The notes under the pieces are model-generated. The model was given only the letters and a program-made list of their open reading frames with translations, ran no database searches and was not told where the DNA came from. DNA of 64,000 nt from Candidatus Aminicenantes bacterium UBA6228 (GTDB lineage: Bacteria > Acidobacteriota > Aminicenantia > Aminicenantales > Saccharicenantaceae). Both the position numbers and the translations under genes were made by a program. Positions 7,107 to 15,326 of the stretch are shown here, one piece after another (the stretch's first letter is position 1; each line of letters begins with the position of its first letter). Location of the stretch: assembly GCA_002441005.1 (NCBI GenBank), contig DJWO01000011.1:15483-79482 (forward strand), written 5' to 3'.

Positions 7107-10100
7107 TCAGGCGACTGCCCAGTATTCAGACAGCAGTTCAGCCTGGCTCAGTACTGTCTGAGTAGCCTTTTCCTGTTTATCCGGCGGGTAATTATATTTT
7201 CGCAGCGTTCTTTTAACGAGCGTCCTTAAGTAGGCCCTTCTATCTTCTCTGACTGTCCAATCAACTGTCACATTGGCGCGAATCGTCTTGACCAGAGATT
7301 GAGCTATTTTCCTTAGCGTTTCATCGCCAAGCACTTTGACCGCACTGTCGTTAGTCTCCAGAGCGTCATAAAAGGCAAGTTCTTCCTCGCTCAGCCCAAG
7401 TTCTTCGCCCCTTTTATCTGCTTCTCTCATCTGCCTGGCAATAGCGATTAATTCTTCGATCACCTGGGTAGCTTCAATCGCCCGGTTTTGGTAGCGATTT
7501 ATGGCTTCTTCCAGCATCTCGGCAAACGACCTTGATTGAACCAGATTTTTTTGTTTTCTGACCTGAATTTCTCCTTCGAGTAATTTGTGGAGAACCTCAA
7601 CAGCCAGGTTTCGATAAGGCATATCCCTCACTTCGGCCAGAAACTCCTCAGAAAGAATTGAGATGTCAGGCTTTTTGAGCCCCGCCGCAGCAAACAAGTC
7701 AATGACACCCTCGGGGGCGATCGCCTTCGAAACAATTTGCTTGACAGCATGGTCAAGCTCATCCTCAGGTCTTGGCAATAGGGGAGATTTTTTGGCCAGG
7801 CTATTTTTAACTGCCTGGAAGAAAGCAACATCATCTCTGATCTTTAGAGCCTCTTCATGAGGGACGGCCAGAGCAAAAGCCCTGGAAAGATCATTGACGG
7901 CATTTATCAAACGCTCTTGGCCATTTTCCTGAGCATAAATATGTTCCTGGGCGGCAGGCAGTAAATTAACTCTCTGCTCGGGCGTCCCGTCTTTCCACGA
8001 AGACCAGTCAAACCCATGGAAAAGCCCGAGACAGATCTCATATTTCTCGAGCATAAGCGCGACGACCACATCCTGATCAATAATAGTATCGCCCTTGCCA
8101 CCACTCTGAGTATAAGCTGCCATAGCCTCTTTAAGCTCGTAAGCCAGCCCTAAATAATCTACAACCAAGCCGCCAGGCTTATCTTTAAAGACACGATTCA
8201 CCCGGGCAATAGCCTGCATCAAGCCATGGGCTCGCATGGGTTTGTCCAGGTACATCGTGTGCAAGCTCGGGCAATCAAAGCCTGTTAGCCACATATCTCG
8301 CACTATAACTATTTTAAACTGGTCGTCGGCCTCTCTAAATCTGGTGGCCAGTTTTTCTCGCCGCCGCTTATCTCTTACATGCTGCTGCCAGTCCAGCGGG
8401 TCAGAAGCAGAACCGGTCATGACCACTTTGATCATCCCCTTATCGTCGTCTTCATGATGCCATTCTGGACGCAGCTTTGTTATTTCCTTATAAAGCTCAA
8501 CGCAGATTCTACGACTCATGCCAACTATCATGGCTTTACCTTCGAGAACTTCCAGGCGTTTCTCAAAATGCTCGACTATATCTTCGGCGATAAGCCTTAT
8601 TCTTTTCTCTGTGCCGACAATTGCCTCGAGTTGAGCCCACTTGGTTTTAAGCTTTTCTTTCCGTTCGAGTTCTTCGCCCTCTGTAACCTCTTCAAATTCC
8701 GGATCGATTTTCGGTTTTTCGCTTTCATCGAGGTCAAGCTTGGCGAGGCGGCTTTCATAATAGATAGGAACCGTAGCCTTATCCTCAACCGCACGCTGAA
8801 TGTCATAGATGCTGATATAATCTCCGAAAACTGTTCTGGTATTTTTGTCGGCTCTTTCCAGGGGAGTTCCAGTAAAAGCAATAAATGAAGCTCCGGGCAG
8901 AGTATCTCGCATGTGCCGGGCATAACCGTCAATAAAATCATACTGGCTACGGTGGGCTTCATCGGCAATGACCACAATATTATTTCGAGTGGAAAGAACC
9001 GGGTTTAGCTCACCTTTTTCTTCAGGCAAGAACTTCTGTATGGTGGTAAAAATCACCCCACCACCTCTAACTGAGAGTTTGTCTTTTAAATCAGCCCGGC
9101 TTACAGCCTGAACTGGCGGCTGACGCAACAGCTCATGGCATCGGCAGAATGTACCATAAAGTTGATCGTCAAGATCATTTCTATCGGTGATGACGACAAT
9201 CGTCGGATTCTGCATTGACGGTTCTCTTATGATTCTTCCCGCATAAAAGGCCATGGTCAGACTTTTACCTGATCCCTGGGTGTGCCAGACAACGCCAATC
9301 CGCCGGTCTCCTGGTTTACCACCGGGCTGGCGGCCAGCCCAGAATTCTCCATAGGCTGCCGAAAGTTGTTTCCATTTCTCAGGCATGGCGGCGCGCAGGG
9401 TTTCAGCTATAGCCACTCTCACGGCGTGAAATTGATGATAACCGGCCATCTTTTTGGAGAGAGCTCCGCCACCGTTGTCCTCAAAGACAATAAAATCATG
9501 GATTAATTCAAGAAAATTATTTTTATTGAATATTCCCTTGAGCAAAACCTCAAGCTCGGCTCTACCGATATCCTCAACTTCTTGGCCGCCGATTGTTCGC
9601 CAGGGCTTGAACCATTCCCGGCCAGCGGTCAGCGTTCCAACCCGGGCCTCGACACCATCTGATATAACGAGAAGTTCGTTTGATGCAAAAAGACTCGGGA
9701 TTTCAGCCTTGTAGGTTTGAAGCTGGTTAAAGGCATTTAGAATGGTGGCTTTTTGATCAGCTGGATTTTTTAATTCGATAATCGCCAGAGGAATTCCATT
9801 GACAAAAGCGACTATGTCAGGCCTTCTGGCATGTTTGTTTTCTACCACGCTGAATTGATCAACAACCAGCCAGTCGTTGTTATCAGGATTGGAAAAATCG
9901 ACAACCTTTGCCTGAGCTCCGGCAATTGACTCATCCGGGCGGCGGTATTCGATATTAACTCCGTCAATGAGCATTTTATGGAAGGTTCTGTTCCTGGCTT
10001 CGAGTGTGGCTCCCTCAGGGTGGGTGAGTCGCCGGTAAGCGTCTTTTATCGCGTCTTCGGGAAGTTCAGGATTCAGTAACCGGAGGGCATCGATAAGACG

Positions 10101-10253
10101 ATTTTCAAGGAATACCTGACTGTAATCCTTTCTTCCCGAGAAAAGGCTGCCCGGAATCATATCAGGGTCTGAACCGGAGATAACCGTCCAGCCCAGTGAT
10201 TCCAGCCAGTTCAGCGCCGCATTTTCCACTTCCGACTCAACAAATTTAGTCAT
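7107..10253 (-). CDS. hsdR: Type I restriction enzyme, R subunit
   Basis: A 1048-aa HsdR, full length. The N-terminal endonuclease domain carries the PD...ExK signature (P145-D146, E160-L161-K162). The SF2 translocase follows: Walker A TQGSGKS near 325-331, DEAH at 431-434, FTGTPL motif III and a second RecA-like domain (TGFDCP, ARVNR). The C-terminal helical region binds the methylase core. It translocates and cuts DNA lacking the methylation set by HsdM/HsdS. ATG at 10253 has AAGGA upstream and overlaps the preceding small frame by 8 bases. It is the last gene of the leftward operon, separated from hsdS by three small genes. Confidence 0.97.
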   Translation of the reverse strand: MTKFVESEVENAALNWLESLGWTVISGSDPDMIPGSLFSGRKDYSQVFLENRLIDALRLLNPELPEDAIKDAYRRLTHPEGATLEARNRTFHKMLIDGVNIEYRRPDESIAGAQAKVVDFSNPDNNDWLVVDQFSVVENKHARRPDIVAFVNGIPLAIIELKNPADQKATILNAFNQLQTYKAEIPSLFASNELLVISDGVEARVGTLTAGREWFKPWRTIGGQEVEDIGRAELEVLLKGIFNKNNFLELIHDFIVFEDNGGGALSKKMAGYHQFHAVRVAIAETLRAAMPEKWKQLSAAYGEFWAGRQPGGKPGDRRIGVVWHTQGSGKSLTMAFYAGRIIREPSMQNPTIVVITDRNDLDDQLYGTFCRCHELLRQPPVQAVSRADLKDKLSVRGGGVIFTTIQKFLPEEKGELNPVLSTRNNIVVIADEAHRSQYDFIDGYARHMRDTLPGASFIAFTGTPLERADKNTRTVFGDYISIYDIQRAVEDKATVPIYYESRLAKLDLDESEKPKIDPEFEEVTEGEELERKEKLKTKWAQLEAIVGTEKRIRLIAEDIVEHFEKRLEVLEGKAMIVGMSRRICVELYKEITKLRPEWHHEDDDKGMIKVVMTGSASDPLDWQQHVRDKRRREKLATRFREADDQFKIVIVRDMWLTGFDCPSLHTMYLDKPMRAHGLMQAIARVNRVFKDKPGGLVVDYLGLAYELKEAMAAYTQSGGKGDTIIDQDVVVALMLEKYEICLGLFHGFDWSSWKDGTPEQRVNLLPAAQEHIYAQENGQERLINAVNDLSRAFALAVPHEEALKIRDDVAFFQAVKNSLAKKSPLLPRPEDELDHAVKQIVSKAIAPEGVIDLFAAAGLKKPDISILSEEFLAEVRDMPYRNLAVEVLHKLLEGEIQVRKQKNLVQSRSFAEMLEEAINRYQNRAIEATQVIEELIAIARQMREADKRGEELGLSEEELAFYDALETNDSAVKVLGDETLRKIAQSLVKTIRANVTVDWTVREDRRAYLRTLVKRTLRKYNYPPDKQEKATQTVLSQAELLSEYWAVA

Positions 10254-10455
10254 CTTGCGTCCTTAGATTTATGCTTTTTCTCGTTTGGCCTTTTGGCTTA
10301 GATATTCTTTCTATGATTATCCTCAGAAAAAGCCTTTCAATATTCATTCCTGTTTCTATCAAATCTTTATAAGGCGGACCTGCCATATGATACCCACAGA
10401 ATAACCTAAGTGGGTTTTTTGGTATTATTATTTCTCTTCTTAGATTAAATGCCAA
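10246..10455 (-). CDS. Small unrecognised gene between hsdS and hsdR
   Basis: A 69-aa frame that overlaps the hsdR start by 8 bases. An AGGAGG element at 10465-10470 lies 9 bases before the TTG at 10455, which I take as start; the frame is open further up to 10491. The product is basic at its C-terminus (PKGQTRKSINLRTQDD) with an aliphatic helix (NIERLFLRIIIERI). I recognise no family. Ribosome site and tight packing favour a real gene; a decayed gene end is possible. Confidence 0.5.
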   Translation of the reverse strand: MAFNLRREIIIPKNPLRLFCGYHMAGPPYKDLIETGMNIERLFLRIIIERISKPKGQTRKSINLRTQDD

Positions 10456-10514
10456 ACACACTGGCCTCCTAACATAGTCCATCATGACCAATCAACTCAA
10501 TCTCTTCGTCTTTG

Positions 10515-10667
10515 CTATTCCTTTTTGTCTGTATTTCTCTCGACCTGTTTTGGTGGTGGGTTATTTGGTTTTTCTTGTGGTTTTTCAGGATTAACGGGCT
10601 TAGGTTTTGGTACTAAGACTGTTGGATCTATACTTTTCTTTTGTTTGTCTTGATCATCCTTACCCAT
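10515..10667 (-). CDS. 50-aa lysine/proline-rich small protein in the hsd operon
   Basis: ATG at 10667, TAG at 10515-10517. The GGGAGG ribosome site (6-base spacing) is formed by the last codons of the upstream three-TM gene, whose stop lies only 3 bases before this ATG, so the two are co-translated. The product is MGKDDQDKQKK..., followed by VPKPKPVNPEKPQEKP, hydrophilic, probably disordered. Proline/lysine-rich tails of this type often act as linkers or partner-binding peptides; here the obvious candidate partner is the membrane protein. No family recognised. Confidence 0.75.
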   Translation of the reverse strand: MGKDDQDKQKKSIDPTVLVPKPKPVNPEKPQEKPNNPPPKQVERNTDKKE

Positions 10668-10670
10668 CTT

Positions 10671-11126
10671 TTACCTCCCGGATGTGACTAAAAGATTAAC
10701 AAAAGCAAAAATAGATAACGAAAGTAAGGCTAAAATAAAACTCACGATTGAACTCACAGTTAAGCACTTGTCCTTTTTGTACATGCTGGCCGCTTCGTCG
10801 TATTTTTTTGAATTTGAATCTTTATCTTTGAAATATTCAATCATTAATCTATGCGACTCTACGTTTCTCCATCTTATAATTGTAATTATTGAAGCCGAAT
10901 AGACTAATAAAAGCCACGTAATAAAAAGCAAACATGAAGTACAAGGTATTATAGACGATGCAAACCTATCATAAAGTGCTAACGAACCTCCTAAGAATAA
11001 ACTGCAAATAGTAAGAACTTGTCTGTAAAAGTTATTAGCTTCTTGTATCATTGTTGAATAAAGATGCCGTACTGTTTCATCATCTCCCATGATTTTAATC
11101 TGGCTATTGCTATTATTGTCAGTCAT
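10671..11126 (-). CDS. Three-TM protein of unknown function inside the hsd operon
   Basis: A 151-aa protein with a hydrophilic N-terminus (1-35), TM1 about 36-57 (LTICSLFLGGSLALY), TM2 about 60-86 (CLLFITWLLLVYSASIITII), a charged segment of about 35 residues (NVESHRLMIEYFKDKDSNSKKYDE) and TM3 about 122-147. AAGGAGG stands 10 bases before the ATG. It lies 87 bases after hsdS and is coupled to the 50-aa gene. Layout recalls small defence-associated membrane proteins such as SLATT-type effectors, but the match is only topological. It could be an accessory anti-phage component or passenger cargo. Confidence 0.85.
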   Translation of the reverse strand: MTDNNSNSQIKIMGDDETVRHLYSTMIQEANNFYRQVLTICSLFLGGSLALYDRFASSIIPCTSCLLFITWLLLVYSASIITIIRWRNVESHRLMIEYFKDKDSNSKKYDEAASMYKKDKCLTVSSIVSFILALLSLSIFAFVNLLVTSGR

Positions 11127-11213
11127 TATTTAATATCCTCCTTTATACACGGTCTAATTTCAATAACAATCAACATTGCGAGTTATCTCTCGTTGGTATT
11201 GGCCATCATCTAT

Positions 11214-12515
11214 TTACATCTTTCCATTTATAAGCCTAGGAAGGAGAGTATCGCGTAGAGAAGCGACGACAACCGATTCTTCAAAATTCATTCTTATTTG
11301 CTTAAATATTGATTTCACATGTTCTGAAAAGTAATAGGTTATGTGAGGAGGTGGCTTAATAAATCGAAAGCTTGGCATGCCATTCTTGCCCAGATGAAGA
11401 ACGGTTGTACCATTCGTGTGTCTACGAATGTGATCTTCAAATTCCGAAGTTAAGAAAAGCAAGTAGAAAAATTCTGTTGATAAATCATTAGTTTTTGGGC
11501 GAATTATCAATACATCCAAAGATGCAACCAATGTTGTAAAATGTTTATCAGGAAGGACCAATGCTGGCTTGCCGATCACTGCTGCGGCTTGGGTAACGTC
11601 CGTTTGGGCAACGATCAGCTCTCCAGGTTGTATTATTTGCTCTTTTCGGAAATCACCTATATATGGCTTGAGCCCATCAGGCCTGTAGCCACCACCGCGG
11701 TTAAATGATTTTAAGGTTACCATGGCAGTTTTTGATTCTAAAAGTTCTTTGCTTCGATAAGAAACGCCCTTAATAATATTGGCCTCTCTACCAACCGTGC
11801 TAATCTCCCATCCCTCAGGAATCTCGCCTAATGCGGAAGAAACAAGGCGATCGGGGAAGAGGTCCCAGAGGTGGGCGGGGAGGCCTGGCAGGGACTCGCC
11901 CTTTTTCCAGCGGCCGGACATTTTGGCTCTCACAGGTTCGAAGTCAACAAACCACGATTTAAAAATTGCCCTGGCCATTTGTTCGAGAGTTTCATTCATC
12001 CGGCGGTTCAGCTCTATCTTGTCATCCAGCGTACCAAGAATATGGGCGATGGCGCGCTGTTCGGGGAGAGGAGGAAACAAAAATGATAATGATTTTAAAG
12101 TTGAACCTGCAAGTTCACCAAAGGTTGTTCCTGCAGCTTGTGATTTTAAATACTCAACATTGTTTTTTAATAAATAGAATAGAAATAGATTATCTGTTTC
12201 TGAATTCGGGATTAAGTTTCTAAATCCTTGATTTGTTGAAACTTCATTTTTTGCAATAGCGAGATAACCGACTGGAGCTCTTGAACTTAATAAAACGGTC
12301 CCTTTTGGTAATATCTTTGCACTTGATTTTGCTAAACCTAATTTTGAAATATTTCTTTCACCTTTGGAAATATAACGACCATTAAAATTTGATAAATCTC
12401 TTGGAGTTAACCAAGCAATTTCGCCATTCCAATATTCTGATACTTCAGTTTTAGGAGTTCCCCCACCAACAATTTCAGCAACTTCACCAAGTTTGCATAC
12501 CTTCCACTTACTCAT
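11214..12515 (-). CDS. hsdS: Type I restriction enzyme, specificity subunit
   Basis: HsdS, 433 aa, with the two-target-recognition-domain plan: TRD1 (about 1-150, KVCKLGEVAEIVGGGTP start), first conserved helical spacer (about 150-205, LPEQRAIAHILGTLDDKIELNRRMN), TRD2 (about 215-390, EIPEGWEISTVG) and the distal conserved helix. It determines the bipartite DNA target of the HsdM2S methylase and HsdR2M2S nuclease. The ATG at 12515 is used; GTG one codon earlier is possible. The ATG overlaps a TGA of the preceding (broken) small gene as TGATG. The second spacer ends FEESVVVASLRDTLLPRLINGKM, as usual. Confidence 0.95.
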   Translation of the reverse strand: MSKWKVCKLGEVAEIVGGGTPKTEVSEYWNGEIAWLTPRDLSNFNGRYISKGERNISKLGLAKSSAKILPKGTVLLSSRAPVGYLAIAKNEVSTNQGFRNLIPNSETDNLFLFYLLKNNVEYLKSQAAGTTFGELAGSTLKSLSFLFPPLPEQRAIAHILGTLDDKIELNRRMNETLEQMARAIFKSWFVDFEPVRAKMSGRWKKGESLPGLPAHLWDLFPDRLVSSALGEIPEGWEISTVGREANIIKGVSYRSKELLESKTAMVTLKSFNRGGGYRPDGLKPYIGDFRKEQIIQPGELIVAQTDVTQAAAVIGKPALVLPDKHFTTLVASLDVLIIRPKTNDLSTEFFYLLFLTSEFEDHIRRHTNGTTVLHLGKNGMPSFRFIKPPPHITYYFSEHVKSIFKQIRMNFEESVVVASLRDTLLPRLINGKM

Positions 12516-12743
12516 CACTTCGGCCCTCCAACCGTGTAATCATCTTCACCGCCCCGATATCCATCTTCGAGAAGGCAAACCATTTCTTTCCGAGGTCTTT
12601 CAGAGAAGCCCAGCTTATAGTCGCACTTTGCGACGTCAAGTTTTTGCCATCGTTTAAGGCCACAATCTGTGATTTTGAGTTCACCCAGTTTATGTTCATT
12701 CGATCCTCACCTTGCTCAGGTTTTCGCCTATGAGTGCGTTCAT
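12515..12743 (-). pseudogene. Broken small gene between the hsdM relic and hsdS
   Basis: An ATG at 12743 overlaps the stop of the hsdM relic (ATGA) and has GGAGGGG upstream, but this frame ends after 15 codons (MNALIGENLSKVRIE). A second frame, open from about 12704, gives a hydrophilic, protein-like sequence (LKITDCGLKRWQKLDV..., LEDGYRGGEDDYTVGGPK), has no start codon, and its TGA overlaps the hsdS ATG as TGATG. The operon-style junctions at both ends suggest one ancestral gene of about 75 codons split by a frameshift near 12700. A competing 63-aa frame (12508-12699, own ATG) cannot be excluded. Family not recognised. Confidence 0.45.
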
Positions 12744-12931
12744 TCTTTCCCCTCCATTGAGATTTTTTCCAGATTCTCCAGAATCTGCCTGTTCGGTCTT
12801 TCTTCCTCTTTCATGTGCTCTTCGAACTCGGCTTTAAGCTTGGTGAAGCGCACCTCAAAGTCGAAGTCGTCCTCCTCGTCCGGCAGCCCCACGTAGCGGC
12901 CTGGCGTCAGAACATAGCCTTCCCTCTCCGT
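12740..12931 (-). pseudogene. C-terminal relic of a second hsdM
   Basis: After two in-frame stops near 12934 the frame reads REGYVLTPGRYVGLPDEEDD and continues for about 60 codons to TGA at 12740-12742. GYVLTPGRYVG is the C-terminal signature of type I methylase subunits; the intact HsdM here has GHVLTPGRYVGAEIKEDD. The sequences after it differ strongly (relic: FEVRFTKLKAEFEEHMKEEE), so this is the tail of a different hsdM allele, not a duplication of the resident one. All catalytic parts are missing. Confidence 0.85.
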
Positions 12932-12962
12932 TTATTAAATTATCCTTTCATAAAGCCATTCA

Positions 12963-12994
12963 CTATTAAAGGATAAAGCCTTATCCTTTAATAG
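12963..12994. repeat. Perfect 14-bp inverted repeat at the hsdM/relic junction
   Basis: CTATTAAAGGATAA and its complement are separated by AGCC. A third copy of TTATCCTTT lies upstream around 12950. It sits 43 bases beyond the intact hsdM stop and about 30 bases from the relic's broken end. No T-run follows on the minus strand, so it is not a standard terminator; it may be a recombination or insertion scar. Confidence 0.7.
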
Positions 12995-13036
12995 CTGTAC
13001 ATGGCCTATAAATGGACTATACCAGTGCATCCCTGT

Positions 13037-14692
13037 TTATTTCTCCTCATCATCAAGAGGAAATCCAAGGTTCTTGAGATTGGTAGCGATGGCCTCATCG
13101 AGTCTGCGAGCTTCGGCCCGCTGCTCTTTTAGCTGGGCTACGAGTCGCCGCATTTTTTCTTCAAACGGCTCATCGTCATCTTCTTTAATCTCGGCCCCCA
13201 CGTAGCGGCCTGGAGTCAAGACATGGCCTTGCTGGCGGACTTCTTCTATGGTTGCACTCTTGCAGAAACCTGGGACGTCCTGATAATCACCGGCCTCTGC
13301 TTCCCCACGCCAGGCATGATAGGTCCGGGCAATTTTCTGGATATCTTCATTGGTTAATTCACGGTGAACACGGTCGACCATAGTGCCCATTTTTCGGGCA
13401 TCAATGAACAGGATATAGCCGCGGCGATCACGCAGAGATTTCGTTTGGCCGGCAGGGGGTCGGCCGCTTTTATCGCGGGAGAGAAACCAGAGGCAGGCCG
13501 GAATCTGGGTTGAATAAAAAAGCTGGCCAGGCAGGGCGATCATGCAGTCTACCAGGTCATCTTCAATGATAGCCTTCCTTATCTCACCTTCACCTGATTG
13601 ATTTGATGACATTGAGCCATTAGCCAGGACATAACCGGCCAGGCCGGTTGGTGCCAGGTGGTAAATAATGTGCTGAACCCAGGCAAAGTTGGCGTTGCGC
13701 AGGGGCGGCACTCCATATTTCCAGCGCTTATCTTGACGGAGCCGCTCGCCACCCCATTCTTTCATGTTGAATGGGGGATTAGCCAGGATAAAATCTGCCT
13801 TAAGATCAGGAAAGCGGTCGTTATGGAAGGTATCTCCTTGCTCGATTTTCCCGTCGATGCCACGGATGGCCAGGTTCATTTTTGCCAGACGCCAGGTGGT
13901 GTAATTTAACTCCTGGCCGTAGATACTGATCTGAAACCGGGCGGGAGGTCGATTGCCTGCTCCATATTCATTGTTGTTTCCATTGCTCGTGGCGTGAGCA
14001 TCGATAAATTCCACAGATTGAACAAACATCCCGGAGGAACCGCAACAGGGGTCATAGACGCGGCCCTTGAAAGGCTCAATCATCTCAACCAGCAGGCGGA
14101 CAACACAACGCGGCGTATAGAATTCACCACCTTTTTTCCCCTCGGCGCTGGCAAAGCGGCCCAGAAAGTATTCATAAACCCGGCCCAGGACGTCCTTCGA
14201 GCGAGCTTCTTTATCGCCGACCTTTATATTGTTGACAAGGTCTATGAGCTGGCCGAGGCGTTGCTTATCGAGCGAAGGGCGAGCATAGTCTTTGGTGAGA
14301 ACACCTCGCAGGGTAGGATTTTCTTTCTCAATTTGTTCCATGGCTTCATCGATAATTTGCCCGATTTCGGGGCGGCGGGCGTTCTCCTGGATACGCTGCC
14401 AGCGAGCCTGTTTGGGGACCCAGAAGACATTGACCGACCGGTATTCATCAGGGTCTTCAGGGTCGGCACCTTCGGCCACCTGTTCCTGGAGCTGGTTAAA
14501 ACGTTCTTCAAAGGCATCTGAAATGTATTTGAGGAAGATCAGGCCCAAGACGACATGCTTGTATTCGGCGGCATCCATTGAGCCACGGAGAGCATCGGCC
14601 ATACGCCAGAGTTCGGCTTCATACCCGACGGTAACGCCGTTCGAGGTAGGGGAGGCGACTTTTTTGGAAGAATTAGCTTTTCGTGGTGACAT
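13037..14692 (-). CDS. hsdM: Type I restriction enzyme, M subunit
   Basis: Full-length 551-aa N6-adenine methylase subunit. N-terminal helical domain (about 25-160), SAM-binding motif I DPCCGSSG at 214-221, catalytic motif IV NPPF at 305-308, preceded by GGEFYTPR and followed by the C-terminal LTPGRYVG element and a coiled-coil tail (EEKMRRLVAQLKEQRAEARRLDEAI). With HsdS it methylates adenine in both half sites and forms the core of the nuclease. AGAGGT lies before the ATG. It is the first gene of the leftward operon, reading from the promoter with a 30-bp palindrome at 14951-14987. Confidence 0.97.
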   Translation of the reverse strand: MSPRKANSSKKVASPTSNGVTVGYEAELWRMADALRGSMDAAEYKHVVLGLIFLKYISDAFEERFNQLQEQVAEGADPEDPDEYRSVNVFWVPKQARWQRIQENARRPEIGQIIDEAMEQIEKENPTLRGVLTKDYARPSLDKQRLGQLIDLVNNIKVGDKEARSKDVLGRVYEYFLGRFASAEGKKGGEFYTPRCVVRLLVEMIEPFKGRVYDPCCGSSGMFVQSVEFIDAHATSNGNNNEYGAGNRPPARFQISIYGQELNYTTWRLAKMNLAIRGIDGKIEQGDTFHNDRFPDLKADFILANPPFNMKEWGGERLRQDKRWKYGVPPLRNANFAWVQHIIYHLAPTGLAGYVLANGSMSSNQSGEGEIRKAIIEDDLVDCMIALPGQLFYSTQIPACLWFLSRDKSGRPPAGQTKSLRDRRGYILFIDARKMGTMVDRVHRELTNEDIQKIARTYHAWRGEAEAGDYQDVPGFCKSATIEEVRQQGHVLTPGRYVGAEIKEDDDEPFEEKMRRLVAQLKEQRAEARRLDEAIATNLKNLGFPLDDEEK

Positions 14693-14776
14693 ATTTACCT
14701 CTGAAAGGACAAAAATTGGGGATTAAGGCGGGCTGAATGAGCCGGGTTTTGAATTGCCGGAGACAGCAAATTTTTT

Positions 14777-14821
14777 AACCCATAATTTGGACAGCATTTA
14801 AAACAACGCAATTTATGGGTT
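14777..14821. other. Inverted repeat in the hsdM leader region
   Basis: AACCCATAA (14777-14785) and TTATGGGTT (14813-14821) form a 9-bp stem with a 27-base loop in the long leader of hsdM. No T-run follows in either direction. The rest of 14693-14950 shows no credible gene. Confidence 0.4.
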
Positions 14822-14950
14822 GTTGTGTCGCCGCTCGGGGGCGGGATAAGCAAGACATGGTAGAAAGGGAGACAAAACATCGGGCCTTCGATTAATCGGT
14901 GTTTCCCCTGAGCCTTCAATTTGCTTCCTTGCTTTCCGTTTATTGTGTTA

Positions 14951-14987
14951 AGAAAGCATTCTAAGTTTAGAATGCTTTCTATGTCAA
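14951..14987 (-). promoter_or_regulatory. hsdM promoter overlapped by a 30-bp palindrome
   Basis: Minus strand: TTGACA (14987-14982), 18-base spacer, TAGAAT (14963-14958, 5/6 match). A perfect palindrome, AGAAAGCATTCTAA-GT-complement, covers 14951-14980, that is the spacer, the -10 and the expected start site. A dimeric regulator bound here would block RNA polymerase. The leader to the hsdM ATG would be about 255 nt. Confidence 0.65.
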
Positions 14988-15168
14988 GAAAATTTATAGA
15001 ACACACTTTATCCCCGACCCGATAAATTATTCTAGGGAAAATTGGGACATAATACGGTTTTCATAAAGCGGTTCGCGTCCCTCATTTTCCTAATCAATAG
15101 GATGAAACCCATACCAACTGGCTGCCTGAATAATGGCCTTCTATTGTAATCAAAATTTTGCTCATAAT

Positions 15169-15197
15169 TTGACAGAAAGAGAGAATTAAAATATTGT
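15169..15197 (+). promoter_or_regulatory. Candidate upstream promoter of the type II R-M pair
   Basis: TTGACA at 15169-15174, 17-base spacer, TATTGT at 15192-15197 (4/6). It points towards the methyltransferase gene. Confidence 0.45.
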
Positions 15198-15267
15198 TTT
15201 GCCGTCTATCTTATGAGTGAATTTTGAACACTTCCCACTAAGAAGGCCAAATGTATTGGACTTTTTA

Positions 15268-15276
15268 TGTTATAAT
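15268..15276 (+). promoter_or_regulatory. Extended -10 promoter of the type II methyltransferase
   Basis: TGTTATAAT: a perfect TATAAT with the TG extension. The start site expected near 15283 gives a leader of about 44 nt to the ATG at 15327, but only about 11 nt to the ATG at 15294, which supports the later start. Confidence 0.6.
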
Positions 15277-15326
15277 CTGGGTAACGATTGGCGATGAAGG
15301 ATCTTAGGAACTTCAAAGGTGAAAAG

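Noticed and set aside
12740..14692. Two functional hsdM genes
   Set aside because: The second copy is only a tail of about 60 codons without SAM-binding or catalytic motifs.
14292..15006. Open frames over and upstream of the hsdM start (14292-14726 plus strand, 14695-15006 minus strand)
   Set aside because: The first is antisense to hsdM, the second crosses the promoter palindrome and has no coding character or ribosome site.
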